NCBI GenBank assembly: GCA_003140705.1
Contig: PLKU01000580.1
Coordinates: forward strand, 2,981 to 10,120
DNA from: Acidobacteriaceae bacterium
GTDB lineage: Bacteria; Acidobacteriota; Terriglobia; Terriglobales; Acidobacteriaceae
DNA length: 7,140 nt
Reading direction: 5' to 3'
This document shows, one piece after another, positions 1 to 5,676 of the stretch. The notes below the pieces were generated by a model. It was not told the DNA's origin and searched no databases. It saw only the letters and a list, made by a program, of their open reading frames with translations. Within the stretch, counting starts at the first letter, position 1. Each line of letters opens with the position of its first letter. Both the position numbers and the translations under genes were made by a program.

Positions 1-247
1 GTTTGCAGTCTAGCGAATCTTCTCTACCGGGGCAACCTTGGCTCAAAGGCAACGCAATCCGCTGCTTGGCTGCAGATGCCGAACGAATAGGAACCCTGAT
101 CCGCGCCGACGTCAACTGAGATCTTCTGAATGTTGCAGACGAAAGGTGCGACCTCTAACTCAAGTTCGGTGCAGACTTGTGCCCGGCTTCGAAAAACCCT
201 TGACCGGAGAGTTTCAATCAAGTGCGACGCAAGAGACCTCAGTTGAA

Positions 248-255
248 TGCCACGA
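248..255 (+). repeat. Target-site duplication, left copy (TGCCACGA)
   Basis: This 8-bp sequence directly precedes the left inverted repeat and is repeated exactly after the right one. It lies within the FkbM-like coding frame. The repeat does not extend to 9 bp on either side. Confidence 0.85.
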
Positions 256-287
256 GCTAGCTATCTGCTTCACTCAGGTGCCCCCAA
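256..287 (+). repeat. Left terminal inverted repeat of the element
   Basis: The tip reads GCTAGCTATCTGCTTCACTC and continues into AGGTG and a C-rich run. It pairs with 604-573, with three mismatches in 32 positions. Confidence 0.88.
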
Positions 288-322
288 ATTCTTGTGGTAT
301 CAAGGAAGGAGTCATATCAATC

Positions 323-415
323 ATGGCACGATTACGAACTTCTGCCCTCGACGAACCAGCGCGGGCCTCATTCACCGTCGCACCTCACTGCCAGAAGGCA
401 CTGAAAGGCCGGTGA
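323..415 (+). CDS. Tiny ORF inside the element (30 aa), unrecognised
   Basis: An ATG at 323 follows a purine-rich GGAAGGAG stretch (304-311) that could act as a ribosome-binding site, although the 11-base spacer is long. The frame encodes MARLRTSALDEP... and stops at 413-415. It resembles no family I know. Its stop overlaps the GTG start of the next small frame in the arrangement GTGA, which suggests either translational coupling or one former gene split by a frameshift. It could be the remnant of the 5' end of an ancestral transposase or passenger gene, or simply chance. The case for real expression is weak. Confidence 0.22.
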   Translation: MARLRTSALDEPARASFTVAPHCQKALKGR

Positions 416-561
416 ATCTCACAAACGCCGCACTTGACCTATACAACGTCGTCCGTCGGCTGGTTGTAAATGATGGTCGGATGACAACGGACGACTACGC
501 GAATGCTGTTGCAGCGGTCCGTTTAGCAGAAACAGTACCCCCGCCATCGGCAGAACAGTGA
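412..561 (+). CDS. Small ORF inside the element (49 aa), unrecognised, helix-rich
   Basis: From a GTG at 412 the frame encodes NLTNAALDLYNVVRRLVVND, then GRMTTDDYANAVAAVRLAET, then PPPSAEQ and a stop. The composition looks like a real small helical protein: hydrophobic residues recur at three- to four-residue spacing, with a short GRMTTDD turn and a Pro/Glu-rich tail. A GAAAGG sequence (403-408) lies just upstream. The same frame stays open upstream to 247, so the start is uncertain. The ORF lies wholly between the inverted repeats and ends 11 bases before the right one. It may be a passenger gene, or a leftover of the parent element's gene. I cannot assign a function. Confidence 0.35.
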   Translation: MNLTNAALDLYNVVRRLVVNDGRMTTDDYANAVAAVRLAETVPPPSAEQ

Positions 562-572
562 AACACCATATG

Positions 573-604
573 TTGAGGCCACCTGAGTGAAGCAGATAGC
601 TACC
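573..604 (-). repeat. Right terminal inverted repeat of the element
   Basis: Read on the minus strand from 604, the tip is GGTAGCTATCTGCTTCACTC and then AGGTGG. It differs from the left end at tip positions 2, 26 and 29 only. Confidence 0.88.
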
Positions 605-612
605 TGCCACGA
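605..612 (+). repeat. Target-site duplication, right copy (TGCCACGA)
   Basis: This exact copy of 248-255 directly follows the right inverted repeat. Joining 255 to 613 across the element restores the interrupted reading frame. Confidence 0.85.
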
Positions 613-641
613 TTGTGATTTGAATCGCTGGAGCCCTGCAT

Positions 642-1054
642 ATCGAAACCTACTTCCTATGCTTGGTAACCCTGAAGGGGGCTCACACAAATCGTCATAC
701 GGCTCAGCGGAGAGTGACCGCACTTTCCTCGAAGCATCACCTAAGCTAAGCGATGACGCTCCACCTTGCGCCTCAAAGAGGTCCAGAAGTGATTTCCTTG
801 AATGGTTTTGTGAAGCCAGTCTCGGGTCTGTTTCTGGAAGGGCGGAGGCTGCTGGCGGCTCCAAGCCGAAATGAGTATCGTCCATTGCCCATCGTGACAT
901 TTCACCCTCGAATTCACGTGCGCCCATATGGCCTGCTCTTGTTCAGGGATCGATTGAGGGGCATCAATGCTCTTCCTTGGCCAGTCGTGATGATCGACAG
1001 ATTCACGCTCACAAAGTCTCACAAGGCAAAGCGCGGTGCATAATGGACCACCAA
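642..1054. other. 413-bp stretch with no recognisable gene
   Basis: This lies between the stop of the secreted-protein gene (1055) and the reconstructed start of the FkbM-like gene (641). Short open frames exist on both strands (for example minus 1022-741 from a GTG, plus 753-1043), but none has a convincing ribosome site, a family motif, or protein-like composition clearly better than its overlapping frames. I see no strong stem plus T-run terminator. It probably holds the leader of the FkbM-like gene and perhaps the remains of a decayed gene. Confidence 0.5.
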
Positions 1055-1726
1055 CTAAGGCAACGTGATCATTTGCCGCTTCCTTAAGTCCGTCTCCGGC
1101 TGCGTGAACAGGAATGGATTCTCTACCCGCTCCCGAGCAGGTGGAACTTTTGTCAGCCCAGGAGCGATACTGGAGGTTGTCTTTGGTTTCCGACCTTCGG
1201 CACCCGCGCCTCGCAAAAGATTCCCCCCCTGCAATCCGCCCACAGGTCGCCTCATTCCAGAAGATTTCAACACGGTGCCACCCCCAATGCCAGTGCCTCT
1301 TGAAGGCTGGCTTGAGAACCCGCGGAAGTTGTGGGGAGAGCTGAGCGGCGTGCTCCTGCTGAGGTTCGACGGTTGTGAGTGATGGAGCCCCGACGCAATA
1401 TCGGAAGAAGGCAAAGATGAGCTCGCATCGGGAACCAGTGTCTGCATCGTCCGATGGTTAATACTGCGCGTTGATGCGAAGGTTGAACCGTCAGTCCATA
1501 CTCCACCTGTCTGCACGCCCGTTCCGAAGCTACCCTGCCCTGCTGCCCACTTGGAAGGCCCGCCGATCACCGATGACCGTGGCTCAACCTTTGAGCCAGA
1601 GTTTGGGGCGATCGCCCCAAAGTGAGAGGACACGGACTGCTGGGCGCTCAAATGATCAAGGCGAATTACACTCACCGCGATGAGGATGGCAAAGGCGAAA
1701 AGGCTTGTGACTTTCTTAGATCTCAT
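1055..1726 (-). CDS. Secreted Ser/Gly/Pro-rich protein of unknown function (223 aa)
   Basis: I do not recognise this protein. The start is the ATG at 1726, whose first bases overlap the TGA of the upstream glycosyltransferase (ATGA, 1726-1723), so its translation is probably coupled to that gene. Residues 1-28 form a signal peptide: positive MRSKK, a hydrophobic core TSLFAFAILIAVSV, and a likely cleavage after LSA (residue 28, before QQ). The mature part has low complexity, is rich in Ser, Gly and Pro (for example SSLPSSDIASG at 103-113, GTGIGGGTV at 144-152 and GGLQGGNLLRGAGAEG at 163-178), and contains no cysteine. It becomes basic near the C-terminus. This fits an extended, disordered exported protein, perhaps a periplasmic or envelope partner of the polysaccharide pathway, but that role is only inferred from position. 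An upstream in-frame start at 1828 would lie inside the previous gene and hide the signal peptide, so I reject it. Confidence 0.7.
   Translation of the reverse strand: MRSKKVTSLFAFAILIAVSVIRLDHLSAQQSVSSHFGAIAPNSGSKVEPRSSVIGGPSKWAAGQGSFGTGVQTGGVWTDGSTFASTRSINHRTMQTLVPDASSSLPSSDIASGLHHSQPSNLSRSTPLSSPHNFRGFSSQPSRGTGIGGGTVLKSSGMRRPVGGLQGGNLLRGAGAEGRKPKTTSSIAPGLTKVPPARERVENPFLFTQPETDLRKRQMITLP
1581..1621. repeat. Two adjacent palindromes inside the secreted-protein gene
   Basis: The first palindrome, 1581-1597, has a perfect 7-bp stem (GGCTCAA/TTGAGCC) around a 3-base loop. Four bases later, 1602-1621 is a perfect 20-bp palindrome, TTTGGGGCGATCGCCCCAAA. Both fall in the codons for about residues 36-49, just after the signal peptide, and would form consecutive hairpins in the mRNA. 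No T-run follows, so an intrinsic terminator is not evident. Confidence 0.6.
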
Positions 1727-2979
1727 CGAATGCTGCCCTCTTGAGTTAAGGAAGGGGACGCGGATGCTGCGACAGAAAGAAGGCTCCGTTCGAGATGGCC
1801 CAGGATGCGAGCGGATGACCACCTCCATGAGGCATACTCCTTTGCATTCTCGTGATACTTTTGCCGGTCTTCTCCGCGAAGCTCCAGAATTGCCTCGAGC
1901 AGGGCCCCGCCGTCTTCGGGCGTAACGATTTTGCCTGCTCCCGAATCGCGAACAGTTTGCGCGATCTCGCTCTCGGGGTTCACCGATGCGATGACCGGGC
2001 GTCCCGCAGCCAGGTAGGTCACAACCTTCGATGGAAATGCAATTTCGGAAACCGACTTTTGCTGCGCAAGGATACAGACATCGCTGGCGGCCAACAACCC
2101 CCGGAACTCTTCAGCTTCGAGCACCGGCAGAAAGGTCATATTCTGAAGGCCCAATTCAGCGACCCGCCGTTGGATCCTTCCACGAACAGCGCCATCCCCG
2201 ACGAATAGAAACTGTATGGATTCCTCTGCTTTATTCAGGACAGCGGCATCCACGATGACATCCAATCCCTGCTTGACCCCCATGTTGCCGCTGTGGGTGA
2301 CGAGAAACTTGTTCTCGAGGCCAAAGTGCTTTCTAAAAAGTGATCCTTCGCTTGGGTGAATGTCGAACAAGGAATCGTCCGCACGAGCCTCGAGGAGTTC
2401 AACCTTGTCTGGCGAAATACCCTTGTCTATGATCCGTTGGCGCATTCCGCTAGTCAGAGTGGTAACCAACGCAGCGTAGTGATAGGCTGCTTTCTCCACC
2501 TTGTAAAGGAATCTCAGCGCCCAAGAGGGAAGCATGTTGAGTTCCGCAGCGGAGTCGGGTTGCAGATCTTCCACATCGAAGACAAATGGAACGCGCCACA
2601 TCCGGCTCAGCAGAACGGCGCTTACAGCCAACCCTAAAGGCGGAGAGACGACGAGCAACAAATCGGGCCGCCGCCGAGCAACCGCCCTTACAAAGGAGGA
2701 GATTATAAAACTGGCTTCATGAAGAACCCGCTTCAGAGAAGTCGCAGTTTTTGGAATATAAGTATAGCTGCGCACGACCCGAACTCCGTTTCGTTCCTCG
2801 CTCATAGCAAGCTTGCCCGAATAAGCGGCCGGGACCTCCCATTCCGGGTAGTAGGGAAAGGTGGTACACACCTCAACTTCGTGACCCGCAGCTGCGAGGT
2901 ACTCGGCCCTATATGTCGTGAACGCACCGATTCCCGTGACTTCGGGCCAATAATTAATGCTTAGAATCAGGACCTTCAT
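1723..2979 (-). CDS. Glycosyltransferase, GT-B fold, WcaI/WbuB-like (418 aa)
   Basis: This is a cytosolic enzyme that should transfer a sugar from a nucleotide-sugar donor onto a growing lipid-linked oligosaccharide. The N-terminal acceptor domain opens with MKVLILSINYWPEVTGIGAF, followed by TTFPYYPEW (39-47), the typical opening of the WcaI/WbuB group. A linker-region motif DVEDLQPDSAAEL lies at 135-147. The C-terminal donor domain carries THSGNMGVKQGLD (228-240), FVGDG (259-263) and FPSKVVTYLAAGRPVIA (315-331). Length is normal for the family. The ATG at 2979 is chosen because GGAAGG (2992-2987) sits 7 bases upstream. An upstream TTG at 2994 is less likely. It follows a 353-bp gap and overlaps the next gene by 4 bp. 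Sugar and linkage cannot be read from the sequence. It may be functionally WcaI, but the symbol would overstate the evidence. Confidence 0.9.
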   Translation of the reverse strand: MKVLILSINYWPEVTGIGAFTTYRAEYLAAAGHEVEVCTTFPYYPEWEVPAAYSGKLAMSEERNGVRVVRSYTYIPKTATSLKRVLHEASFIISSFVRAVARRRPDLLLVVSPPLGLAVSAVLLSRMWRVPFVFDVEDLQPDSAAELNMLPSWALRFLYKVEKAAYHYAALVTTLTSGMRQRIIDKGISPDKVELLEARADDSLFDIHPSEGSLFRKHFGLENKFLVTHSGNMGVKQGLDVIVDAAVLNKAEESIQFLFVGDGAVRGRIQRRVAELGLQNMTFLPVLEAEEFRGLLAASDVCILAQQKSVSEIAFPSKVVTYLAAGRPVIASVNPESEIAQTVRDSGAGKIVTPEDGGALLEAILELRGEDRQKYHENAKEYASWRWSSARILGHLERSLLSVAASASPSLTQEGSIR

Positions 2980-3332
2980 CGGCAAACCTTCCAACCATTC
3001 AGTCTACACTGCTCAATACGACGCGATTAGAGACGGGCCAGCCGCCTAAACGATGGAATCCTGATTGACGAGAACCCGTCGACGGCGCAAAGGTAGTCCT
3101 CGCGTCCATTCCGGGAGCTGCAACGATTGATTAAGAATGAACAGTCAATTCTTCCCGTGGATTTGTTGCACGCCCACTCTCGCAGCAGGGCAACGAGGTC
3201 CTGAAGTTTGGACAACACCGCCGGCACTCTTCACCACCAATCGTTCCGAAATGGCCACATCGAATGTCTCCAGGGGTAAGGTCACTCATATCCCGAGCTG
3301 AGCGGCACACACCGTAATGCGATGTGGAACCG
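2980..3332. other. 353-bp gap between the acyltransferase and the WcaI-like gene
   Basis: I see no recognisable gene here. A minus-strand frame from a GTG at 3227 to 3027 (66 codons, VLSKLQDLVALLREW...) is open but has no family motif and no clear ribosome site, so I do not call it. An 8-bp inverted repeat, CCACATCG/CGATGTGG (3255-3262 and 3320-3327), brackets 57 bases just downstream of the acyltransferase stop. It has no T-run. The unusual length within an otherwise compact cluster makes this the best place for an internal promoter, though I find no convincing -35/-10 pair. Confidence 0.5.
2987..2992 (-). promoter_or_regulatory. Ribosome-binding site of the WcaI-like glycosyltransferase
   Basis: GGAAGG on the minus strand lies 7 bases before the ATG at 2979. 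It decides this start over the in-frame TTG at 2994, which would lie upstream of the site. Confidence 0.65.
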
Positions 3333-4442
3333 TTATCTCACGCGGTCCTTTAACCGAAGGATTGGTGACTCGAAGAGCTTAAACGAAAGTGCCGCAACGA
3401 AGACAGTCAACGTCACACGCAATGGAATCGCGAGAATCCACCTCTGCTCAATCGCTCCCATAAACCGGTTGTGATCCAGGCGCGCGAGAAAGGAGAATAG
3501 GCCAGCATGTAGAAGATAGATTCCGTAGCTAATCTTGCCAATGTATCGGACTGGGCCGAGGCTGAAAACCCGTCCGAGAAATGACGATCCCCCGGTGATA
3601 AGGAATAGAAGCAAACCTGTGAAAGAAACTGCGAGCGTCGAGAATCCGAAAATGACGTTATGCCCTTCCGTAGCATCCCAACCGTTCCAGTAGCCCAAGA
3701 CAGAGGCTGAGATTCCGACTGCCAGGCAAGTGTAGGCCAATCGGAGAAGTGTCCTGGGGCGGATGGAGTTGGAGGAAATCAACAGGGCGGCGAAGCTGCC
3801 TGCGACCAGGCCGTCAAGGTGAAACTGCGTTTCGGTATAGAGCTGCTTAAAGGTAAAAGCATGATGCAATCCCCAGAAGCGGATAAAAGGAAGGGAGAGA
3901 AAGATTGCCGGCAGCACCCACGCAAGTGCCCTTCGCGGCAACAGGAAAATGAGAAAGGGCCACACAAGATAGAAGTGTTCCTCGATGCACAGGGACCATG
4001 TCGGCCCAACCGAACGAGCAATAAACTCAGGAGCAAAGTTCTGCAGAAAGAAGAAATATTGCAGCCAGTTGATTTTCATCCCTGCGGGGTCATGCCATAT
4101 GGTGAAGTAGGCTGCGAGCACTATCACAAAGTAGAGCGGCCAGATCCTCAGTACGCGGCGCAACATGAACACGCCGAAAGCGCGGGGTCCTGGCTTATAG
4201 GAGAGCAGAATTATCGTGATGAGAAACCCGGACAAAACGAAGAAGGCATCAACCCCGATCCACCCAAGGGCACAGACATATGCCAATGGGGCGGGAAGGC
4301 TCAGGTCGCTCATGTGATTCATGAGGACAAGGAACACAGCTGCCGCCCGCAGTCCATCGAGTTGCGGGTAGTAGTGCTGCCCACGACCCGCTGGCGACAT
4401 TGTAGCTCTCAATCCGTACTTTTCGTCGGTGGAGGAAGGCAT
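3333..4442 (-). CDS. Acyltransferase-3 family integral membrane protein (369 aa)
   Basis: Proteins of this family (OafA, NodX and ExoZ type) sit in the inner membrane and transfer acetyl or other acyl groups to sugars of surface polysaccharides. Family motifs are in order: YYPQLDGLRA (24-33), the conserved His of LMNH (43), GVDAFFVLSGFLI (63-75), RRVLRIWPLY (95-104), WSLCIEEHFYLVWP (149-162) and GKISYGIYLLHAG (302-314), ending with FKLFESPI (354-361). About ten hydrophobic stretches fill the chain, and the length is usual for single-domain members. There is no SGNH domain. The ATG at 4442 lacks a good ribosome site. An internal ATG at 4400, 14 codons later and still ahead of YYPQLDGLRA, is a fair alternative. 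The gene starts 55 bp after the upstream glycosyltransferase and probably shares its transcript. The substrate is unknown. Confidence 0.92.
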   Translation of the reverse strand: MPSSTDEKYGLRATMSPAGRGQHYYPQLDGLRAAAVFLVLMNHMSDLSLPAPLAYVCALGWIGVDAFFVLSGFLITIILLSYKPGPRAFGVFMLRRVLRIWPLYFVIVLAAYFTIWHDPAGMKINWLQYFFFLQNFAPEFIARSVGPTWSLCIEEHFYLVWPFLIFLLPRRALAWVLPAIFLSLPFIRFWGLHHAFTFKQLYTETQFHLDGLVAGSFAALLISSNSIRPRTLLRLAYTCLAVGISASVLGYWNGWDATEGHNVIFGFSTLAVSFTGLLLFLITGGSSFLGRVFSLGPVRYIGKISYGIYLLHAGLFSFLARLDHNRFMGAIEQRWILAIPLRVTLTVFVAALSFKLFESPILRLKDRVR

Positions 4443-4497
4443 GAACAGGCCGAACAGCTTTCCGTCGATGAAGGCTGCCCAGGATAACTTGTTCTAG

Positions 4498-5538
4498 TTA
4501 TCTTCGGCAGGCGTTGAAATGGAATTCGTACGCGTCTGCAACAACATCAGGACTAAACTGCCTCAGATGGGCTTCAGCCTTCGATCGGTAGTAGTCAAGC
4601 CGCTCGGGTGCATCCAGCAAATTGAGTAGCGCGTGTGCCAACTCATGCGAGTTCCCTTCTTCAAACAACAGACCCGCCTCGCCGACCGCATCCGGAAGTC
4701 CCCCCTGCCTGCTCGCCACTGGGACGGAACCACATGCGATTCCCTCAAGAGTGACGACGGACAAAGCCTCTGGCGGCCGAGAATGCGAAGGGATCACGAG
4801 GATCTTGTGCTGATTCATGAGTGTGGCCAGCTCAGCCCCCTGCTTGCTCCCGACAAAACGGACCTTCCAATCGATGTCAAGTTTCTTCGCAAGTTCGCGC
4901 AATGGGCCCGATTCCGGGCCGTCTCCCACAATCATAAGAGACGACTCCGGGCGATGCTCCAATATGTAAGGAAATGCGCAAAGAAGGGTTTCCGCTCCTT
5001 TGGCGGGAACTAGACGGCCCACAAAAAGCATATCGTCATTGCGATCAACTTCGGGCATTCTTCGGAACACAGTGCTAGCGTACGGATTGGGAATAATCCT
5101 TGATCGCACCTCAATCGTTCTCGCAAGATATGCACTGACCGACAGACAATAAGGACGCCACAACAGCCACCGCTTCAGGCGGTCCTGCCAGGCCAAGCGA
5201 CCCTCTGGGCGAGCCAGCGGGGTGTGATGCACGAGAATAAACGGCTTGGTTGGGAAAAACAGCCAAAGCGGCCAGCTAATCCTGAGCGAGAGGTTACTTT
5301 GTAGCACGATGTCAGCTCGCCAAATCTCACTTATCAATGAATTCCAACTTGGATTCCGCACCACGCGAAAGGGTTCAGAGGACGCGGTTCCGCTCGCGGA
5401 AATGCACGTGATTACGGTCACTTCGTAGCCGCGGTGTGAAAAGGTGCGCGCAAGAAGATCGCTCACCGTTTCTATCCCTCCGATGCTGGGCGCGAAGGCG
5501 TAAGAGAGAATCAGTAGTCGTTGCCGCACCTTATCCAA
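4498..5538 (-). CDS. Glycosyltransferase family 4 (346 aa, probable TTG start)
   Basis: This is a retaining GT-B glycosyltransferase expected to act on the cytosolic face, adding a sugar to a lipid-linked glycan. The N-terminal domain has SYAFAPSIGGIETVSDLLAR (12-31), with the Gly-Gly-Ile-Glu loop near the substrate site. The donor domain holds FVGRLVPAKG (172-181), IVGDGPE (203-209) and PPEALSVVTLEGIACG (255-270). The last contains the E-x7-E pair typical of GT4 (E257 and E265). Length is slightly short, with a compact N-terminal half. TTG at 5538 is preferred because GGGAGG lies four bases upstream. A GTG at 5529 is the other candidate. An ATG at 5542 is out of frame and stops after three codons. 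It lies 138 bp after the acetyltransferase and 55 bp before the acyltransferase. Donor and acceptor are unknown. Confidence 0.9.
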   Translation of the reverse strand: MDKVRQRLLILSYAFAPSIGGIETVSDLLARTFSHRGYEVTVITCISASGTASSEPFRVVRNPSWNSLISEIWRADIVLQSNLSLRISWPLWLFFPTKPFILVHHTPLARPEGRLAWQDRLKRWLLWRPYCLSVSAYLARTIEVRSRIIPNPYASTVFRRMPEVDRNDDMLFVGRLVPAKGAETLLCAFPYILEHRPESSLMIVGDGPESGPLRELAKKLDIDWKVRFVGSKQGAELATLMNQHKILVIPSHSRPPEALSVVTLEGIACGSVPVASRQGGLPDAVGEAGLLFEEGNSHELAHALLNLLDAPERLDYYRSKAEAHLRQFSPDVVADAYEFHFNACRR

Positions 5539-5542
5539 GCAT

Positions 5543-5548
5543 CCTCCC
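5543..5548 (-). promoter_or_regulatory. Ribosome-binding site ahead of the TTG start of the GT4 gene
   Basis: GGGAGG on the minus strand is four bases from the TTG at 5538 and thirteen from the alternative GTG at 5529. This favours TTG. The bases between include an ATG that opens only a three-codon frame ending at 5531. Confidence 0.5.
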
Positions 5549-5676
5549 TACTGCCAGTTGCTCTCGTGAGATCGAGTGCGTCGACAAACTGCGCCCTTCG
5601 GGAATGGCATTCAGTCTGAAGCACCCCATGAATGTGAAATCCATGTTAGCTTGCTGCACTCAGGGACCGCGTCGAT

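Larger units (their letters stand above)
256..604. mobile_element. 349-bp non-autonomous (MITE-like) element with 32-bp terminal inverted repeats and an 8-bp target duplication
   Basis: The ends at 256-287 and 604-573 are inverted copies matching at 29 of 32 positions. Mismatches fall at positions 2, 26 and 29 from the tip, and positions 3-25 (258-280 and 580-602) are identical. A perfect 8-bp direct repeat, TGCCACGA, abuts both tips (248-255 and 605-612), as expected for a target site duplicated on insertion. The interior is too short for a transposase and I recognise no transposase fragment. It does contain two short overlapping plus-strand ORFs. Several transposase families make 8-bp duplications (IS66, IS1595, IS256 and ISL3 among them), so the mobilising family cannot be named from this alone. 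Excision restores an open FkbM-like frame, which argues strongly that this is a real insertion and not a chance repeat. Confidence 0.88.
1..641 (-). pseudogene. FkbM-family methyltransferase, 5' part, interrupted by a 349-bp element and carrying an in-frame stop; runs off the left edge
   Basis: FkbM-type enzymes transfer a methyl group from S-adenosylmethionine, often to sugar hydroxyls of polysaccharides or glycolipids. The segment 262-24 reads through DVGADQGSY (codons at 113-87, the SAM-binding loop) and then CVAFEP (AFEP codons at 50-39), the characteristic FkbM pair. The frame has no ATG start next to it. If bases 256-604 and one copy of the flanking 8-bp repeat are removed, the same frame continues without a break to an ATG at 641, giving MQGSSDSNHNRGIQLRSL and onward to the motif. 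An in-frame TAG lies upstream of that ATG at 659-657, and a weak AGGAAG/TAGG ribosome-site stretch lies at about 649-658. A TAG at 26-24 stops the frame after FEPRLPR, yet the codons beyond it (RRFARLQ) still look like the family. The family call rests on two motifs in a fragment. The pseudogene call rests on the insertion and the stop. Confidence 0.66.

Noticed and set aside
38..415. Plus-strand 125-codon frame spanning the left flank and the element
   Set aside because: It crosses the insertion boundary and is antisense to the FkbM motifs. Its Arg-rich N-terminal part is a shadow. Only the part from 323 is considered, as a possible element ORF.
741..1022. Minus-strand 93-codon frame from a GTG
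   Set aside because: Its Trp/Gln-rich segment looks faintly protein-like, but I recognise no family and see no ribosome site, so it is described only as part of the gap.
753..1043. Plus-strand 96-codon frame in the gap
   Set aside because: No ribosome site or motif, and it overlaps equally long minus-strand frames. It is the only plus-strand candidate of this size outside known genes and cannot be supported.
1602..1621. Cyanobacterial HIP1-type repeat (GCGATCGC)
   Set aside because: HIP1 is recognised by high frequency across a genome. I noticed only this occurrence in 7 kb and nothing else suggests a cyanobacterium.
1055..1828. Longer start for the secreted protein at 1828
   Set aside because: It would place 34 extra residues from inside the glycosyltransferase gene ahead of a clear signal peptide. 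The ATG at 1726 with the ATGA overlap is far better.
3140..3175. Possible promoter with TTGACT on the minus strand ahead of the WcaI-like gene
   Set aside because: The -35-like hexamer has no acceptable -10 hexamer at 16-18 bases. The nearby TTAATC is only about 9 bases away.
3027..3227. 66-codon minus-strand frame in the 353-bp gap
   Set aside because: GTG start without a clear ribosome site and no recognisable motif. Composition is no better than chance frames.
3255..3327. 8-bp inverted repeat as a terminator of the acyltransferase gene
   Set aside because: The 57-base loop is too large and no T-run follows, so it is noted only in the gap description.
3819..4487. 222-codon open frame on the plus strand
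   Set aside because: It lies opposite the acyltransferase-3 gene, whose motifs are unmistakable. The plus-strand product is charged low-complexity sequence without family features.
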